A stretch of 64,000 nt of DNA, taken from the NCBI RefSeq assembly GCF_009865135.1, contig NZ_WWGH01000001.1, positions 248,001 through 312,000 on the forward strand, given 5' to 3'. Source of the DNA: Streptomyces sp. SID8374 (GTDB lineage: Bacteria > Actinomycetota > Actinomycetes > Streptomycetales > Streptomycetaceae). Made by a program: the position numbers and the translations under genes. The notes under the pieces were generated by a model. It was not told where the DNA came from. It saw only the letters and a program-made list of their open reading frames with translations, and did no database searches. Shown here piece by piece: positions 1 to 9,500 of the stretch. Position 1 is the stretch's first letter; each line of letters begins with the position of its first letter.

Positions 1-644
1 ACCCCGCCCTGCGGCAGCGCCACACCAGCCGCTTCCCCTTCTCCGACGAGCGGATTCCGCAGGAGATCGTCGACGGGCTCCGTGGCGCCGCCCTCCTGGA
101 GGGGTGCCGGCTGATCGTGCCGGGGACCTGGCACTCGGAGGCCGTCCTGGACCTGGTGCGCGACGCCGAACTCTTCGAGTCGGCCGATGCCGCGCTGCGC
201 GAGGAGATCGCCTCCTGGACCCGTACGGGCAAGACCGGTGAGGGGCCTGCCACCGAGGGCATCCCGTCGTACGCGCTCGGCCCCCGCCAGTACGGGGTGA
301 CCGCCCCCGCACGGGACTTCGACGCGCCGCGCGACCTGCCGGGCCGGGCCGTCGCCGCCTTCGAGGAGCGGCCGCAGATCGCGCTGTTGGGCACGCTGGA
401 CGACTCCCCGGCCGACTGGCTGCGGGCGGGGCAGGCCATGGAGCGCGTACTCCTGCAAGCCACCCTCGACGGGCTGTCGACCTCGCTGATGTCGCAGCCC
501 CTGGAGTGGCCCGAACTCCGCTCGCTGACCCGCGAACCCGGCTCCCCGACCGGCTTCGTGCACATGGTGTTCCGGTTCGGGTACGGGCCCCGGGGTGTCG
601 CCACCCCGCGCCGGCCGGTCGACGAGGTCCTGACCGTGGAGTGA
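1..644 (+). CDS. Acg-type nitroreductase family protein, 3' part
   Basis: The gene is open from the window edge (first full codon at base 3) to a TGA at 644; 213 residues are visible and the N-terminus is missing. The visible part starts with RHTSRFPF, a segment typical of the FMN-binding nitroreductase superfamily. A later stretch (QIALLGT, then ERVLLQATLDGLSTS) resembles the dinucleotide-binding half of the Acg subfamily, named after mycobacterial Rv2032. Such proteins bind FMN, and many lack proven nitroreductase activity. The neighbours (two universal stress proteins and a PNPOx-like protein) form a redox/dormancy set like the mycobacterial DosR regulon, which supports the Acg reading. 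The exact substrate cannot be told. Confidence 0.8.
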   Translation, partial: PALRQRHTSRFPFSDERIPQEIVDGLRGAALLEGCRLIVPGTWHSEAVLDLVRDAELFESADAALREEIASWTRTGKTGEGPATEGIPSYALGPRQYGVTAPARDFDAPRDLPGRAVAAFEERPQIALLGTLDDSPADWLRAGQAMERVLLQATLDGLSTSLMSQPLEWPELRSLTREPGSPTGFVHMVFRFGYGPRGVATPRRPVDEVLTVE

Positions 645-667
645 CGGGCCACGGGGCGTCGGCATCG

Positions 668-700
668 CGAAGCCCCGGACCACCGTGGTCCGGGGCTTCG
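668..700. terminator. Bidirectional hairpin terminator
   Basis: Perfect inverted repeat with 16-bp arms (CGAAGCCCCGGACCAC and its complement) around one central base. It lies between the convergent nitroreductase gene (stop 644) and the USP gene (stop 708). There is no long T-run, as is usual for Streptomyces terminators. Confidence 0.8.
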
Positions 701-707
701 TCGTGGT

Positions 708-1616
708 TCAGCTGCCGCCGTCGCCGGACCCCGCGTAACCCGGCGGAATGATCTGGACCGGGCAGTGCCCGTGGTGCAGCAGCGCGTGGGTCACCCGGCC
801 CAGCGCGGTCCCGGACCCGATCACCCGGCGCCGGGCGCCCATGACCAGCAGGTCGGTGAGGGCGGTGGCCTCGACGAGGATGCCCGGCACACTGGTCCCG
901 GTCTCGACGTCGTGGGTGACGGTGAGGCCGGGGTAAGCCGTGCGTATCCGCTCGGCCACGGCGGCCGTCTCGTGCACCTTCTCCTCGGTGACCTCCCCGA
1001 TGCTGTCCAGCATGGTGGTGAACCTGCCGACGTAGGCCAGCACGTTGCTTACGCTCAGCAGCCGCAGCGACGCCTTGCGGACCTGCGCCTCCGCGGCGGC
1101 GATCAGCAGCCAGTCGAGGTCGGACGTGCCGTTCACGGCCGCCGTGACCACCCCGGCCGCCGGCCGGTCGGGCTCTCCCCGTACGACCACCACCGGCACC
1201 TCGGTGCGCCCGGCCACCCCCAGTCCGACGGAACCGAGCGTCAGTGCGGCGAAGCCGCCGAGCCCCCTGCTGCCCACCACGATCGTGCCCCGGTCGCCGG
1301 CCGCCTCGCGCAGTCCGGCCACCGCGTCGCCACGGCTGAGCTCCTTCGTCACGATCAGGTCCGGGTACTTCTCCCGTACCACGTCGGCGGTCTCGGCGAG
1401 CAGGTCGCGTGCCGTGTCCCGCAGGGCCTGGAGGGTCTCGGCCGACGTGAGGACGGAACGCCCCTCCAGGTCGGCGGCGTGGACGATGCCGAGCGGCTGC
1501 CCGCGCAGGTCCGCCTCGGCGGCGGCCCACAGGGCCGCTGCCCGCGCCTGCGGGGACGCGTCGACTCCGACGACGACGGGGCCGAGTTCCGCGGGGTCGG
1601 GAAGGTCGCTGGTCAT
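708..1616 (-). CDS. Tandem universal stress protein (two UspA domains)
   Basis: 302 residues with two UspA domains. Domain 1 (about 10-145) keeps the ATP-binding G-2x-G-9x-GS motif (GSRGLGG...LGS). Domain 2 (about 160-295) has the matching region GARRRVIGSG, in which the second glycine of the motif is lost, so it may not bind ATP. USPs act in the cytoplasm in stress and slow-growth physiology. The ATG at 1616 was chosen because GAGGAGG lies just upstream and the first UspA strand (VVVGVD) starts about 13 residues in. The gene is divergent from a second USP across 196 bp that contain a DevR-like box. Confidence 0.88.
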   Translation of the reverse strand: MTSDLPDPAELGPVVVGVDASPQARAAALWAAAEADLRGQPLGIVHAADLEGRSVLTSAETLQALRDTARDLLAETADVVREKYPDLIVTKELSRGDAVAGLREAAGDRGTIVVGSRGLGGFAALTLGSVGLGVAGRTEVPVVVVRGEPDRPAAGVVTAAVNGTSDLDWLLIAAAEAQVRKASLRLLSVSNVLAYVGRFTTMLDSIGEVTEEKVHETAAVAERIRTAYPGLTVTHDVETGTSVPGILVEATALTDLLVMGARRRVIGSGTALGRVTHALLHHGHCPVQIIPPGYAGSGDGGS

Positions 1617-1700
1617 GGCTCCTCCTCGGGGGTGGCCCGGGGCTCGGGGTGGCCGGGGGCTACCCCTCCACGGTCGCACCGGGGCACCGCCGCCACGCAT

Positions 1701-1714
1701 GGGCCCTTCGGCCC
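1701..1714. promoter_or_regulatory. Candidate DevR/OsdR-type box
   Basis: GGGCCCTTCGGCCC lies between the two divergent USP genes and matches the mycobacterial DosR/DevR consensus GGGACTTTNGTCCC at all but three positions. A similar degenerate copy follows at about 1721-1735. The call rests on the match plus the dormancy-type gene content; the high GC makes a chance match possible. Confidence 0.4.
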
Positions 1715-1812
1715 CGATCCGGCCCTCTCGGCCCCTCGCCCGGCGGGCGCCGCCGCGAGGAGGCTGGACGCAGGGTTCCGCATCGGAGCCCGTACACCGA
1801 GGAGGCCTGGCC

Positions 1813-2694
1813 ATGACCGCGCATGTCACCGTCGGAATGGACGAGTCCCCCGAGAGCCTGGCGGCGGCGCTGTGGGCCGCGGAGGAGGCCTCGCTGCTGG
1901 GTGTCGGGCTGCGCCTCATCCATGTGGAGGAGTGGCCGGTCACGGCGGAGGTGCCGGTGCTCTCCGCCGAATCGCTGGTGGAGCGGTACGAGACCCTGCT
2001 GCGCGCCACCGCCGACCGGGTCCGGAGCGAGCGTCCCGGCCTCGATGTGACCACCGAGATGGCGCGCGGGAGGGCCCCGGCCGAGCTGACCGCCGCCGCG
2101 AACGAGTCCGAGGTGACCGTGCTGGGGTCGCGGGGGCTCGGCGGGGTCGTCGGCTTCCTGATCGGCTCGGTGTCGCTCGCCGTCGTCGGCCGGGCCCGGC
2201 GGCCGGTGGTGCTCGTACGGTCGCCCGCCGCCGGTCCGCCCGCCTCCGCTGCGGGTGCCGACGGCGCGGGCTCGGGCATCGTGCTGGGGGTCGACATCGA
2301 CTCCCCGTGCGACCCGCTGCTCGCCTTCGCCTTCGGCGAGGCCGCCCGCAGGGACGTGGAGCTGCGGGTCCTGCACAGCTGGTCGCCGTCCCCGGCCTTC
2401 GGATACACGGCGATCCTGGACCCGGGCGTCGGCAGCGGCCTCGGCCGGAAGGCAGCCGATGGGCTGGCCGAGATGCTCCGGCCCTGGCGGTCGAAGTTCC
2501 CGGCGGTCCGGGTGACCGAGCGGGTGTCGGTCGGGCCCGCGGCGGCCGAGCTCGTCGACGCGTCCCGGAGCGCCGGGCTGCTGGTCGTGGGGCGGCGCAG
2601 CCGGCGCTCCCCGGTGGGCCCGCACCTGGGCCATGTCGCCCACGCCGTGATCCATCACAGCCCGGCCCCGGTCGCGGTCGTGCCCTTCGAGTGA
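1813..2694 (+). CDS. Tandem universal stress protein (two UspA domains)
   Basis: 293 residues with two UspA domains joined by an alanine/glycine-rich linker near residue 150. The first domain carries the ATP-binding motif GSRGLGG...GS; the second has GRRSRRSPVGP with an arginine-rich loop in place of the canonical glycine spacing, so the second site looks degenerate as in the divergent USP. The ATG at 1813 follows a GGAGG ribosome site. The gene shares its upstream region with the USP at 708-1616, so the pair is probably co-regulated, and it converges on the XRE-PNPOx gene. Confidence 0.88.
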   Translation: MTAHVTVGMDESPESLAAALWAAEEASLLGVGLRLIHVEEWPVTAEVPVLSAESLVERYETLLRATADRVRSERPGLDVTTEMARGRAPAELTAAANESEVTVLGSRGLGGVVGFLIGSVSLAVVGRARRPVVLVRSPAAGPPASAAGADGAGSGIVLGVDIDSPCDPLLAFAFGEAARRDVELRVLHSWSPSPAFGYTAILDPGVGSGLGRKAADGLAEMLRPWRSKFPAVRVTERVSVGPAAAELVDASRSAGLLVVGRRSRRSPVGPHLGHVAHAVIHHSPAPVAVVPFE

Positions 2695-2751
2695 GCCGTA
2701 CGTCGTCTATCCGTACGTCCTGTTCAGTGGCCCCGGCCCGGTGTCACCGGT

Positions 2752-3429
2752 TCAGCCGGCCTCGCCCGGTGCGTCGTCCACGATGATCCGGCGACCGGTG
2801 AGGCGGCGGGGCGCGAGGATCATGACGCGGTCACGTCCCTCACCGGCCCAGGGGCTTGAATACGCCGTCTCCCTGAGCCGGCGCGCTTCGTCCTCGTCCT
2901 CGACGGTGCGGACGGTTCCCACGAGCAGCACGCTCCAGCCCTTGCTGAAGGCATCGTCGATGTGGTCGGTCTCGAAGGCGATCTCCGTGCCGTCGGCTCC
3001 GGCGAGCGGGGAGCGGTTTCCCGTGCTGAACATGACCTCACCGTCGAGCACCTGGTAGTTCACCGGCAGCACGACGGGCCCGTCGCCGTCGTTCAGCGCC
3101 ACCCGCCCCACGCCGTGGTCACCGAGCAGGGCCCGGCATTCGGTCTCGTCGAGTTCGACCATCCGGGCCTCACGGGCCGCCCGGCCGAGCCCGCCCGGCA
3201 GGTCCACGGTCCCGCCGGTCAGCTCCTGGACGGTGGTCTCCAGGGCGTCGGCGAGCCGGAGCAGGAAGCCGATGCCGGGGGTGGCGGACTGCTCCTCCAC
3301 GTACTGGATGTAGCCGGGTGCGGCGCCCGCCCGCAGGGCCACGTCCTGCCGGGACAGGTCCAGCTGGAGGCGCCGCGCCGCGACGCGTCGGCCGATGTCG
3401 CCTCTCGCCGCATGCGGGGGTCGGTCCAT
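2752..3429 (-). CDS. XRE-type HTH fused to PNPOx-like (flavin-binding) domain
   Basis: 225 residues. Residues about 5-70 form an XRE-like helix-turn-helix (ARRLQLDLSRQDVALRAG, then FLLRLADAL). Residues about 85-215 are a pyridoxamine-5-phosphate-oxidase-like split barrel (GRVALND...LPVNYQVLDGEVMFST...GWSVLLVGT), a family that binds FMN or F420. This fusion is common in actinomycetes and could act as a redox-sensing regulator, though that is inference. The ATG at 3429 was chosen over the upstream GTG because AAGGACC sits at proper spacing and the earlier residues have no domain. The gene diverges from the siderophore esterase. Confidence 0.8.
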   Translation of the reverse strand: MDRPPHAARGDIGRRVAARRLQLDLSRQDVALRAGAAPGYIQYVEEQSATPGIGFLLRLADALETTVQELTGGTVDLPGGLGRAAREARMVELDETECRALLGDHGVGRVALNDGDGPVVLPVNYQVLDGEVMFSTGNRSPLAGADGTEIAFETDHIDDAFSKGWSVLLVGTVRTVEDEDEARRLRETAYSSPWAGEGRDRVMILAPRRLTGRRIIVDDAPGEAG

Positions 3430-3582
3430 CGTGAGGTCCTTCTGCTCGTCGGGGCGGGGCTCTGCACCATCCACGCTAGCGAGGGCCCGTACGGCTCGCA
3501 GTGCGGAGCCGGGGACGTACCTCTCCTCGGCCACGGGGAGTTCGCGATGCGGTGGACCCCTGGAAGCGTGAAGATCGCCGGG

Positions 3583-3601
3583 TTAGGCTCGCCTTACCCA
3601 G
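3583..3601. promoter_or_regulatory. Candidate iron box upstream of cchJ
   Basis: TTAGGCTCGCCTTACCCAG matches 13 of 19 positions of the IdeR/DmdR box (TTAGGTGAGCCTAACCTAA in this orientation). It is the weakest of five boxes in the cluster but lies at the right place, 34 bp before the first ribosome site of the cchJ unit. Confidence 0.55.
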
Positions 3602-3634
3602 GGCGAGCCCCTCCCCTCCCACCAGGAGATGTTC

Positions 3635-3685
3635 ATGCGCCTGCTCATCCGGCACCCGGCCCTCGACCTCCGGGGCCGGCCATGA
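3635..3685 (+). CDS. Possible 16-aa upstream ORF coupled to cchJ
   Basis: Short frame MRLLIRHPALDLRGRP with a good ribosome site (ACCAGGAGA) five bases upstream. Its TGA overlaps the cchJ ATG as ATGA, so translation of cchJ could be coupled to it; cchJ has no clear ribosome site of its own. It occupies the place where the S. coelicolor cluster has an MbtH-like gene but shows no MbtH residues. It may be a coupling leader or the start of a misread longer N-terminus. Confidence 0.35.
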   Translation: MRLLIRHPALDLRGRP

Positions 3686-4791
3686 CCGGCCCCGGACCCG
3701 GTCCCGCGGCCGACGCGGAGAGCCCTTTCGCCTCGTTCGGCCTTCCCGGCAAGCCCGGCACCGACCCGTTCTGGGAGGCGGCCCGGGCGCCCCTGCCGGT
3801 TCCCGCCGACGACGGCTGGGTGACGCTGTTCCTGTGGCGGGGGTCTCCGGCCGACCTCGACTTCGAGAGCTGGTCGGGGCCCCTGTCCCTGCGGCGGTGG
3901 GCGGAGACGGACTGCTGGTACGCCGAGGTGCCCATGCCCGCGCGGCTGCGGGTGACCTACCGGTTCCTCGTGGACGGCGAGGCCTGCGCGGACCCCCTCA
4001 ACCCGGTCGGGGCGGGCGGCGACCGCTCCATCGCCGCCACCCCGGACGCACCGCCCCAGCCGCACTGGCCGGCCGTCGGCCCCGACGACATCCTGCCCCT
4101 CCCGGACACCCGGCTGCGCTGGCGCAGCGAGCGGCTCGGCGGGCGGCGGACCGTGGGTGTCCATCCGGTCGCGGGCGGCGGGCCGGTGGTCCTGCTGCTG
4201 GACGGGGACGACTGGCTCTACCTCCACCCGGCGATGAACGCCTTCGCGTCCGCCGTGGCCGCAGGCGAGATGGAACCCGTCACGCTGGTCTTCCTCCCGG
4301 CCAAGGACCGCTCGGCGGAGTTCGGGTGCGCGCCCGGGCTGTGGGAGGCGGTGCGGGACGAGCTGCTGCCGCTGGTGGCCGGGTCGGGCGTACGGGCGGA
4401 CCTGGACCGGCTGGTGGTGGCGGGGCAGAGCCTGGGCGGGCTGAGCGCGCTGTACGCGGCGCTCAAGTTCCCGGAGCTGGTCTCCCGTATCGCCTGTCAG
4501 TCGGGGTCGTTCTGGTGGACTCCGGGCGCCGAGGGGTCGGCGGACCCGCTGGGCGGCCCTGTCGGCGGGACGATCGCGGAACTCCTGCGCGAGGGTGCCG
4601 ACTTGTCCCGGCTGCGCTGCGCGTTCGACGTGGGCGAGCACGAGACGGGGATGCTGCCGCACTGCGAGCTGGCCGAGTCGCTCACCGAGCGGGCCGGTGC
4701 GGCCGTGCGGGTCTCGCGGTCCGCCTCGGACCACGACCGGGCGGGCTGGCGGCAGGCCCTGCTGAGGGATGTCGCCTGGGCGCTGGGCTGA
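3682..4791 (+). CDS. cchJ: CchJ-like ferric-siderophore esterase (enterochelin esterase family)
   Basis: 369 residues. An N-terminal all-beta E-set domain (about 20-150) is followed by an alpha/beta hydrolase domain of the Fes/IroE family. The nucleophile is in GQSLGG and the probable catalytic histidine in SDHDRAGW near the C-terminus. Fes-type enzymes hydrolyse siderophores to free iron; in coelichelin-type clusters this enzyme has also been proposed to release the peptide from an NRPS that lacks a thioesterase. The start at 3682 overlaps the stop of a 16-codon upstream frame. An iron box precedes the unit. The gene converges on cchI across a shared terminator. Confidence 0.82.
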   Translation: MTGPGPGPAADAESPFASFGLPGKPGTDPFWEAARAPLPVPADDGWVTLFLWRGSPADLDFESWSGPLSLRRWAETDCWYAEVPMPARLRVTYRFLVDGEACADPLNPVGAGGDRSIAATPDAPPQPHWPAVGPDDILPLPDTRLRWRSERLGGRRTVGVHPVAGGGPVVLLLDGDDWLYLHPAMNAFASAVAAGEMEPVTLVFLPAKDRSAEFGCAPGLWEAVRDELLPLVAGSGVRADLDRLVVAGQSLGGLSALYAALKFPELVSRIACQSGSFWWTPGAEGSADPLGGPVGGTIAELLREGADLSRLRCAFDVGEHETGMLPHCELAESLTERAGAAVRVSRSASDHDRAGWRQALLRDVAWALG

Positions 4792-4829
4792 GCACCGGCG
4801 GGGGCGGCGACCGCCCCCGCCGGTGGCTC
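4790..4829. terminator. Bidirectional terminator between cchJ and cchI
   Basis: Strong GC hairpin: the arm GAGCACCGGCGGGGGCGG pairs with CCGCCCCCGCCGGTGGCTC (one bulge) around a CGA loop. It fills the whole gap between the convergent stop codons of cchJ and cchI and includes parts of both. Confidence 0.85.
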
Positions 4830-6531
4830 ACCGGGCCACGGCCAGGCAGTACGCCTCGTCGCCCGCGAGCAGGTTGCGGTGGGTGTCCTCGGCGGTGATG
4901 ATCCCCTCGTCCAGGACGAGCACCCGGTCGGCCGCGTCCAGGAGCGCCGGGCTGCTGGTGATCACGAGCGTGGTCCGGCCTCGCCGCAGCTTGGCGATGT
5001 TGCGGGCGATGAGCTGCTCGGTGACCGCGTCGACGGCGGTCGTCGGGTTGTGCAGCACCAGTACGTCGGTGTCGGCGGCCAACGCCCGCGCCAGCGACAG
5101 CCGTTGGCGCTGCCCTCCGGAGAGGTTGGCCCCCCGGTCGCGGACCGCGTAGTCGAGGCCGTCGCGGTGGAGGGCGACGACGTCGGTCAGCATGGACGCC
5201 TCGACGGCCTCGGGGAGCGTACGGCTGGTGCCCGACGGGTCGATGTTGGTCCGCAGGGTGCCGCCGAAGATCTCCGCGTCGTACGGATTCACCAGCATGT
5301 GCTCCCGGACCGCCTCGACCGACAGGTCCGCCAGCTCCTGCCCGCCGAGCCGCACCACTCCCTCGTACGCGGGCGGCGCGACGTTCACGGCGAGCACCGC
5401 GACGAGGTCGGCCGCCGCACGCGGCTGGTAGGGGGCGATCGCCACGAACTCCCCTGCGGCGACCTGGAACTTCACCCCTTGCAGGGTGCCGTGCCGGACA
5501 CCTTCGATCTCCAGATCGCCGCCCGGGGACGGGCGTTCGGGGCCCGGGGTCGCCACCGGCGGGGCGGAGAGCACCAAGGCCATGCGCTCGGCGGAGGCGC
5601 GCGCGATCATCACGTACTTGGGCATCTCCGAGAACATCTTCAGCGGTTCCATGATGAACTGCGCGAGGCCCACGGCCATGACCAGTTCACCGATGGAGAT
5701 CTGGCCGCCGAACGCCAGCCAGCCCGCCGTCAGGGAGACGGCGGCGGCGAGGACCGCGTTCAGGGCCAGCGCGGTGCCCGCGTAGGCGCCGTTCACCTTG
5801 GCGACGGTGATCGCCTGGCGCTTGGCGTCGGTGCTGACCTTGCGGTAGGAGCCGAACGCGGCGTGGTTGCCGCCGAAGCCGTGGAGCGGGCGCAGGCCGA
5901 TGATGAGGTCGGCGACCTTGGCCCCGGCCCGCGCCACCTTGGCCTGCTGCTCCTGGGTGCTGGAGCCGATCCGCTTGGACATGACCGCGAGGATCGACAG
6001 GATGCCGACGGTCCCCACGATCACCAGCAGGCCGAGCCTTATGTCGGCCAGGCTCAGCGCGACCGCCGCGACGACCACCGCGACCAGGGAGCTGACCAGC
6101 AGCGGCACCACCTCGATGATGTCGGCGGTCTGGTCGGCGTCCTCGGTGGCGATGGTGAGGATCTCGCCGGACTTCAGGCCGTCCACGTCCCTGGCCACCG
6201 GCTGGAGCCCGCAGGCCGCGACCTGGACGCGCCAGCGGTGCGCCTCGGTCGTGTTGGCCTTCTGGAGCACCCGCATGCCGAACCGCCACGACAGCGAGAC
6301 CGTCGTGATGATCACGGCGAGCGAGCCGATCGACACCCCGAGCGAGCCGAGGCTGCGGTCCTGCATCGTGTGTTCGACGATCAACCCGAGCGCGATGGGG
6401 AACGCGGTCTCCGCCGCCTGGTACAGGCCCATGAGGACGGTGCCCGCGATCATGGCGCCGATGTTGCGGCGCAGAGCGGTCCGCAGGATGGCGGCGCCCG
6501 GGCGGGGCCGCTGCGTGTCAGTTTTCATCAA
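4828..6531 (-). CDS. cchI: CchI-like ABC exporter half-transporter with degenerate ATPase motifs
   Basis: 567 residues. A type-I exporter membrane domain (about 15-320, six hydrophobic segments) is followed by a nucleotide-binding domain (about 340-567). The signature LSGGQ is intact at 470-474. The Walker A position reads APYQPRAA (about 366-373) with no GxxGxGK; the Walker B Asp is His494 and the catalytic Glu is Asn495 (VLVLHNP); the H-loop His is Ser526 (TSSP); the Q-loop Gln is Asn415. It therefore should not hydrolyse ATP by itself. CchG has the opposite pattern, so the two probably form a heterodimer that exports the siderophore. The gene lies 6 bp after cchH, in the same direction. 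Confidence 0.85.
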   Translation of the reverse strand: MMKTDTQRPRPGAAILRTALRRNIGAMIAGTVLMGLYQAAETAFPIALGLIVEHTMQDRSLGSLGVSIGSLAVIITTVSLSWRFGMRVLQKANTTEAHRWRVQVAACGLQPVARDVDGLKSGEILTIATEDADQTADIIEVVPLLVSSLVAVVVAAVALSLADIRLGLLVIVGTVGILSILAVMSKRIGSSTQEQQAKVARAGAKVADLIIGLRPLHGFGGNHAAFGSYRKVSTDAKRQAITVAKVNGAYAGTALALNAVLAAAVSLTAGWLAFGGQISIGELVMAVGLAQFIMEPLKMFSEMPKYVMIARASAERMALVLSAPPVATPGPERPSPGGDLEIEGVRHGTLQGVKFQVAAGEFVAIAPYQPRAAADLVAVLAVNVAPPAYEGVVRLGGQELADLSVEAVREHMLVNPYDAEIFGGTLRTNIDPSGTSRTLPEAVEASMLTDVVALHRDGLDYAVRDRGANLSGGQRQRLSLARALAADTDVLVLHNPTTAVDAVTEQLIARNIAKLRRGRTTLVITSSPALLDAADRVLVLDEGIITAEDTHRNLLAGDEAYCLAVAR

Positions 6532-6537
6532 GGGGTG

Positions 6538-9500
6538 TCAGTTCTCATCGAGGTGGCGGGCGATCGCTTCCGGGGTGCGCAGGGTGAACAGATCACGGAT
6601 GGTGACCACTGGACCGTACTCGCGGCGGAGCAGCCCGATCAGCCGGACCGCCAGCATGGAGTGTCCTCCGAGGGACACGAAGTCGCTCACCGCGCTCACC
6701 TCGTCGTCGTCCAGGTCCAGTGCCTCGGCGAAGAACTCGCAGACCACGGTCTCGGTCTCCGTCGCCGGTCCGCGCTCCCCCGCCGTGGTCAGCGCACCGA
6801 GCGGCCGGGCCTCGGGCAGCGCCTTGGTGTCAGCCTTCCCGTTCACGGTCAGCGGGATGCTGTCGACCTGGGCGAAGTGCGTCGGGCGGAGGAAGTCCGG
6901 CAGCCCGGCGCTGACTTCACCGGCGACCTGGGCCAACTCCGCGCCTTCGAGCACGAGATAGGCGGCCAGCCGGTAGGCGCCGTCGACCTGCGGGTCGGGC
7001 TGGGCGACCGCGGCGACGAACCGCACCGCCGGATGGGCGGCGAAGACGGCCTCCACCTCGCCCAGTTCGACCCGGTGGCCGCGGATCTTGACCTGCTGGT
7101 CGGTGCGGCCCAGGTAGACGATGTTCCCGTCCGGCCGGCGGACCACCAGGTCCCCGGTGCGGTACATACGCTCGCCGGGGGCGCCGAACGGGCAGGCGAC
7201 GAACCGGTGCGCGGTCTGGGCGCTCTGCCCCAGATAGCCGCGGGCGATGCCGACGCCCGCCACGTACAGCTCGCCCGGGGCCCCGTCGGGCAGCGGTCGC
7301 AGCCAGGGGTCGAGGACGTACACCTCGGTGTTGTCGATGGCCACGCCCACCACCGGGTCCTGGCATTCGAAGGTGCCGACGCCGAGGGTGTTGATGGTGT
7401 ACTCGGTGGGCCCGTACAGGTTGTAGCCGACCGTGCCCTCGGTCTCGGCGAGCCGCTGCCAGAGCGTCGGGGTGACGGCCTCGCCGCCCAACAGGACCAG
7501 CGGCGGCCGCTGTCGCGGGTTGTCCAGCAGCCCTTCGGCGATCAGCTGCTGGGCGTAGGTCGGGGTCACGTTGATGACGTCGATCGCGTGCTCGCCGCAG
7601 TATTCGACGAGCCGGGGCGCGTCGCGGCGCAACTCCTCGTCGCAGATGTGGACTTCATGGCCGTCGGCGAGCCAGAGCAGCTCTTCCCAGGACATGTCGA
7701 AGGCGAACGATACGGTGTGCGCGATGCGGAAGGTGCGGTGGCCGTGCTCGGCGAGGACAGGCTCGAAGATCCGGCGCTGATGGTTGATCAGCATGTTGGT
7801 GAGCCCGGCGTACTCGGTGACCACACCCTTGGGCTTGCCGGTCGATCCGGAGGTGTAGATCGTGTACGCGGGGTGCCGCAGCCGGTCCGGGTCGCCGGGG
7901 GCGAAGGTGACGTACGGCTCGGCCTCCGGCAGCGGGCGGTCCAGTTCGATCAGCTCACCGCTCAGCCGGGGCGACACGCTGCTCACCGTGAGGATCACCT
8001 CGGGCCGCGCGTCCTCGACGATGGTCGCGATCCGCTCGTCCGGGTGGTCCAGCTCCAGCGGTACGTAGGCGGCACCGACCCGCAGTACGGCGAAGAGCGC
8101 GGCGATCCAGTCGAGGGAGCGCGGGATCGCGAGGCCCACGGCCGTCTCCGGACCGATCCCCCGCCCGGCGAGCACACCCGCCACGGCCCGGCTGCGGTCC
8201 CGGAGTTGGGCGAAGGTCATCGTCGCACCGTCGGCCACGAGCGCGATCCGCTCCGGGTGCCGGTCGGCCGCCAGGTCGAAGCGGTCGACGACGGTGTCCG
8301 TACCGATGTCGGTACGTTCGGCGGGCTCGGGGTCCGGTCCCAGCCCCCGCAGCCTCCCCATCGGCCCGGTCGACCGCGCCACGTCTTCGAGCACCCGCAG
8401 GTAGTCGTCGAGGAGGCGGCGGGCGGCCTCGGGGTCGCCGTGGCGGTGCTCCAGCTTGACGGTGAGCCGGTCGCCGGGGGTGACGACCCAGGTGTACGGG
8501 TAGTGCGTCGAGTCGTCCGCCCGGACGGAGGTGATGCCGTGGCGGGCGTTCATCGCGGCGAAGGCGTCCAGGTCCAGGAAGTTCTGGAGCACGAAGAGGT
8601 TGTCGAACAGGGTGTCGTGCCCGCTGGCCCGCTGGATCTCGCCGAGTCCCAGGTGCTCGTGGTCCATCGCAGCCACCCGGGCCGCCTGCACGGCCGACAG
8701 ATACGCGCCGACCGTCTCCTCCGGCCGTGCCCGCGTCCACATGGGCACGGTGTTCAGCAGTACGCCGACGATGTCGCCGTGCCCCTCGCCCTCCCGGCCC
8801 GAGACGGTCACGCCGAAGACGGCGTCGCTGCGGCCGGTGCGGGCCCCGAGCAGGAGGCCGAACGCGCCGGTCAGCACCGAGTTCAGGGTGACACCGTGGA
8901 CCCGGGCGGCTTCCCGCAGCAGCTCCGTCAGCTCGGCGGAGAGCGTGTGCACCAGCGGCTGCGGCAGCTCCTCGCTCAGGTCCGGGGCCGGTCCGGCGAG
9001 CAGCGTCGGCCCGGACAGGCCGGCCAGGTGGTCCGCCCAGAAGCGTTCCGCCACGGCGGGGTCCTTGGCGGCCAGCTCGCGGGCGTACTCCTCGAAGCCC
9101 GGCACGGCCGGGGCGGCGTCCCACGGCTCGCCCGCGACGACGGCCTCGTACGCGTCGAAGAGGTCGCGCAGCAGGATCTCGCGGGACCAGCCGTCCCAGA
9201 GCAGCAGGTGGTAGCTGAGCAGCAGCCCGTCCCGGCCGTCGGGCAGCCGCACCACGGTCAGCCGGATCAGCGGCGGCTCGCCCGGGTCGAAGCCGCTCTC
9301 GCGGTCCCGGGTGCGCAGGGCCTCCACCTCGGCGTCCGTGGCCAGCTCCACCGTGCGGACGGCGACCCGGCGGCCCGCCTTGAGGAGCTGGACCGGGTTG
9401 CCGTCGTCGTCGGTGGTGAAGCCCGCGCCGACGACCGGGTGGCGGGTGATGACGTACGCCATCGCCTCGGCCAGTGCGTCGGTGTCCAGGCGCCGGTCGA

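Noticed and set aside
2695..2751. Terminator between the USP and XRE-PNPOx genes
   Set aside because: Only short imperfect pairing was visible in these 57 bases.
765..2786. Long frames on both strands across the USP genes
   Set aside because: The UspA motifs, ribosome sites and codon pattern fit 708-1616 (-) and 1813-2694 (+); the others are shadows.
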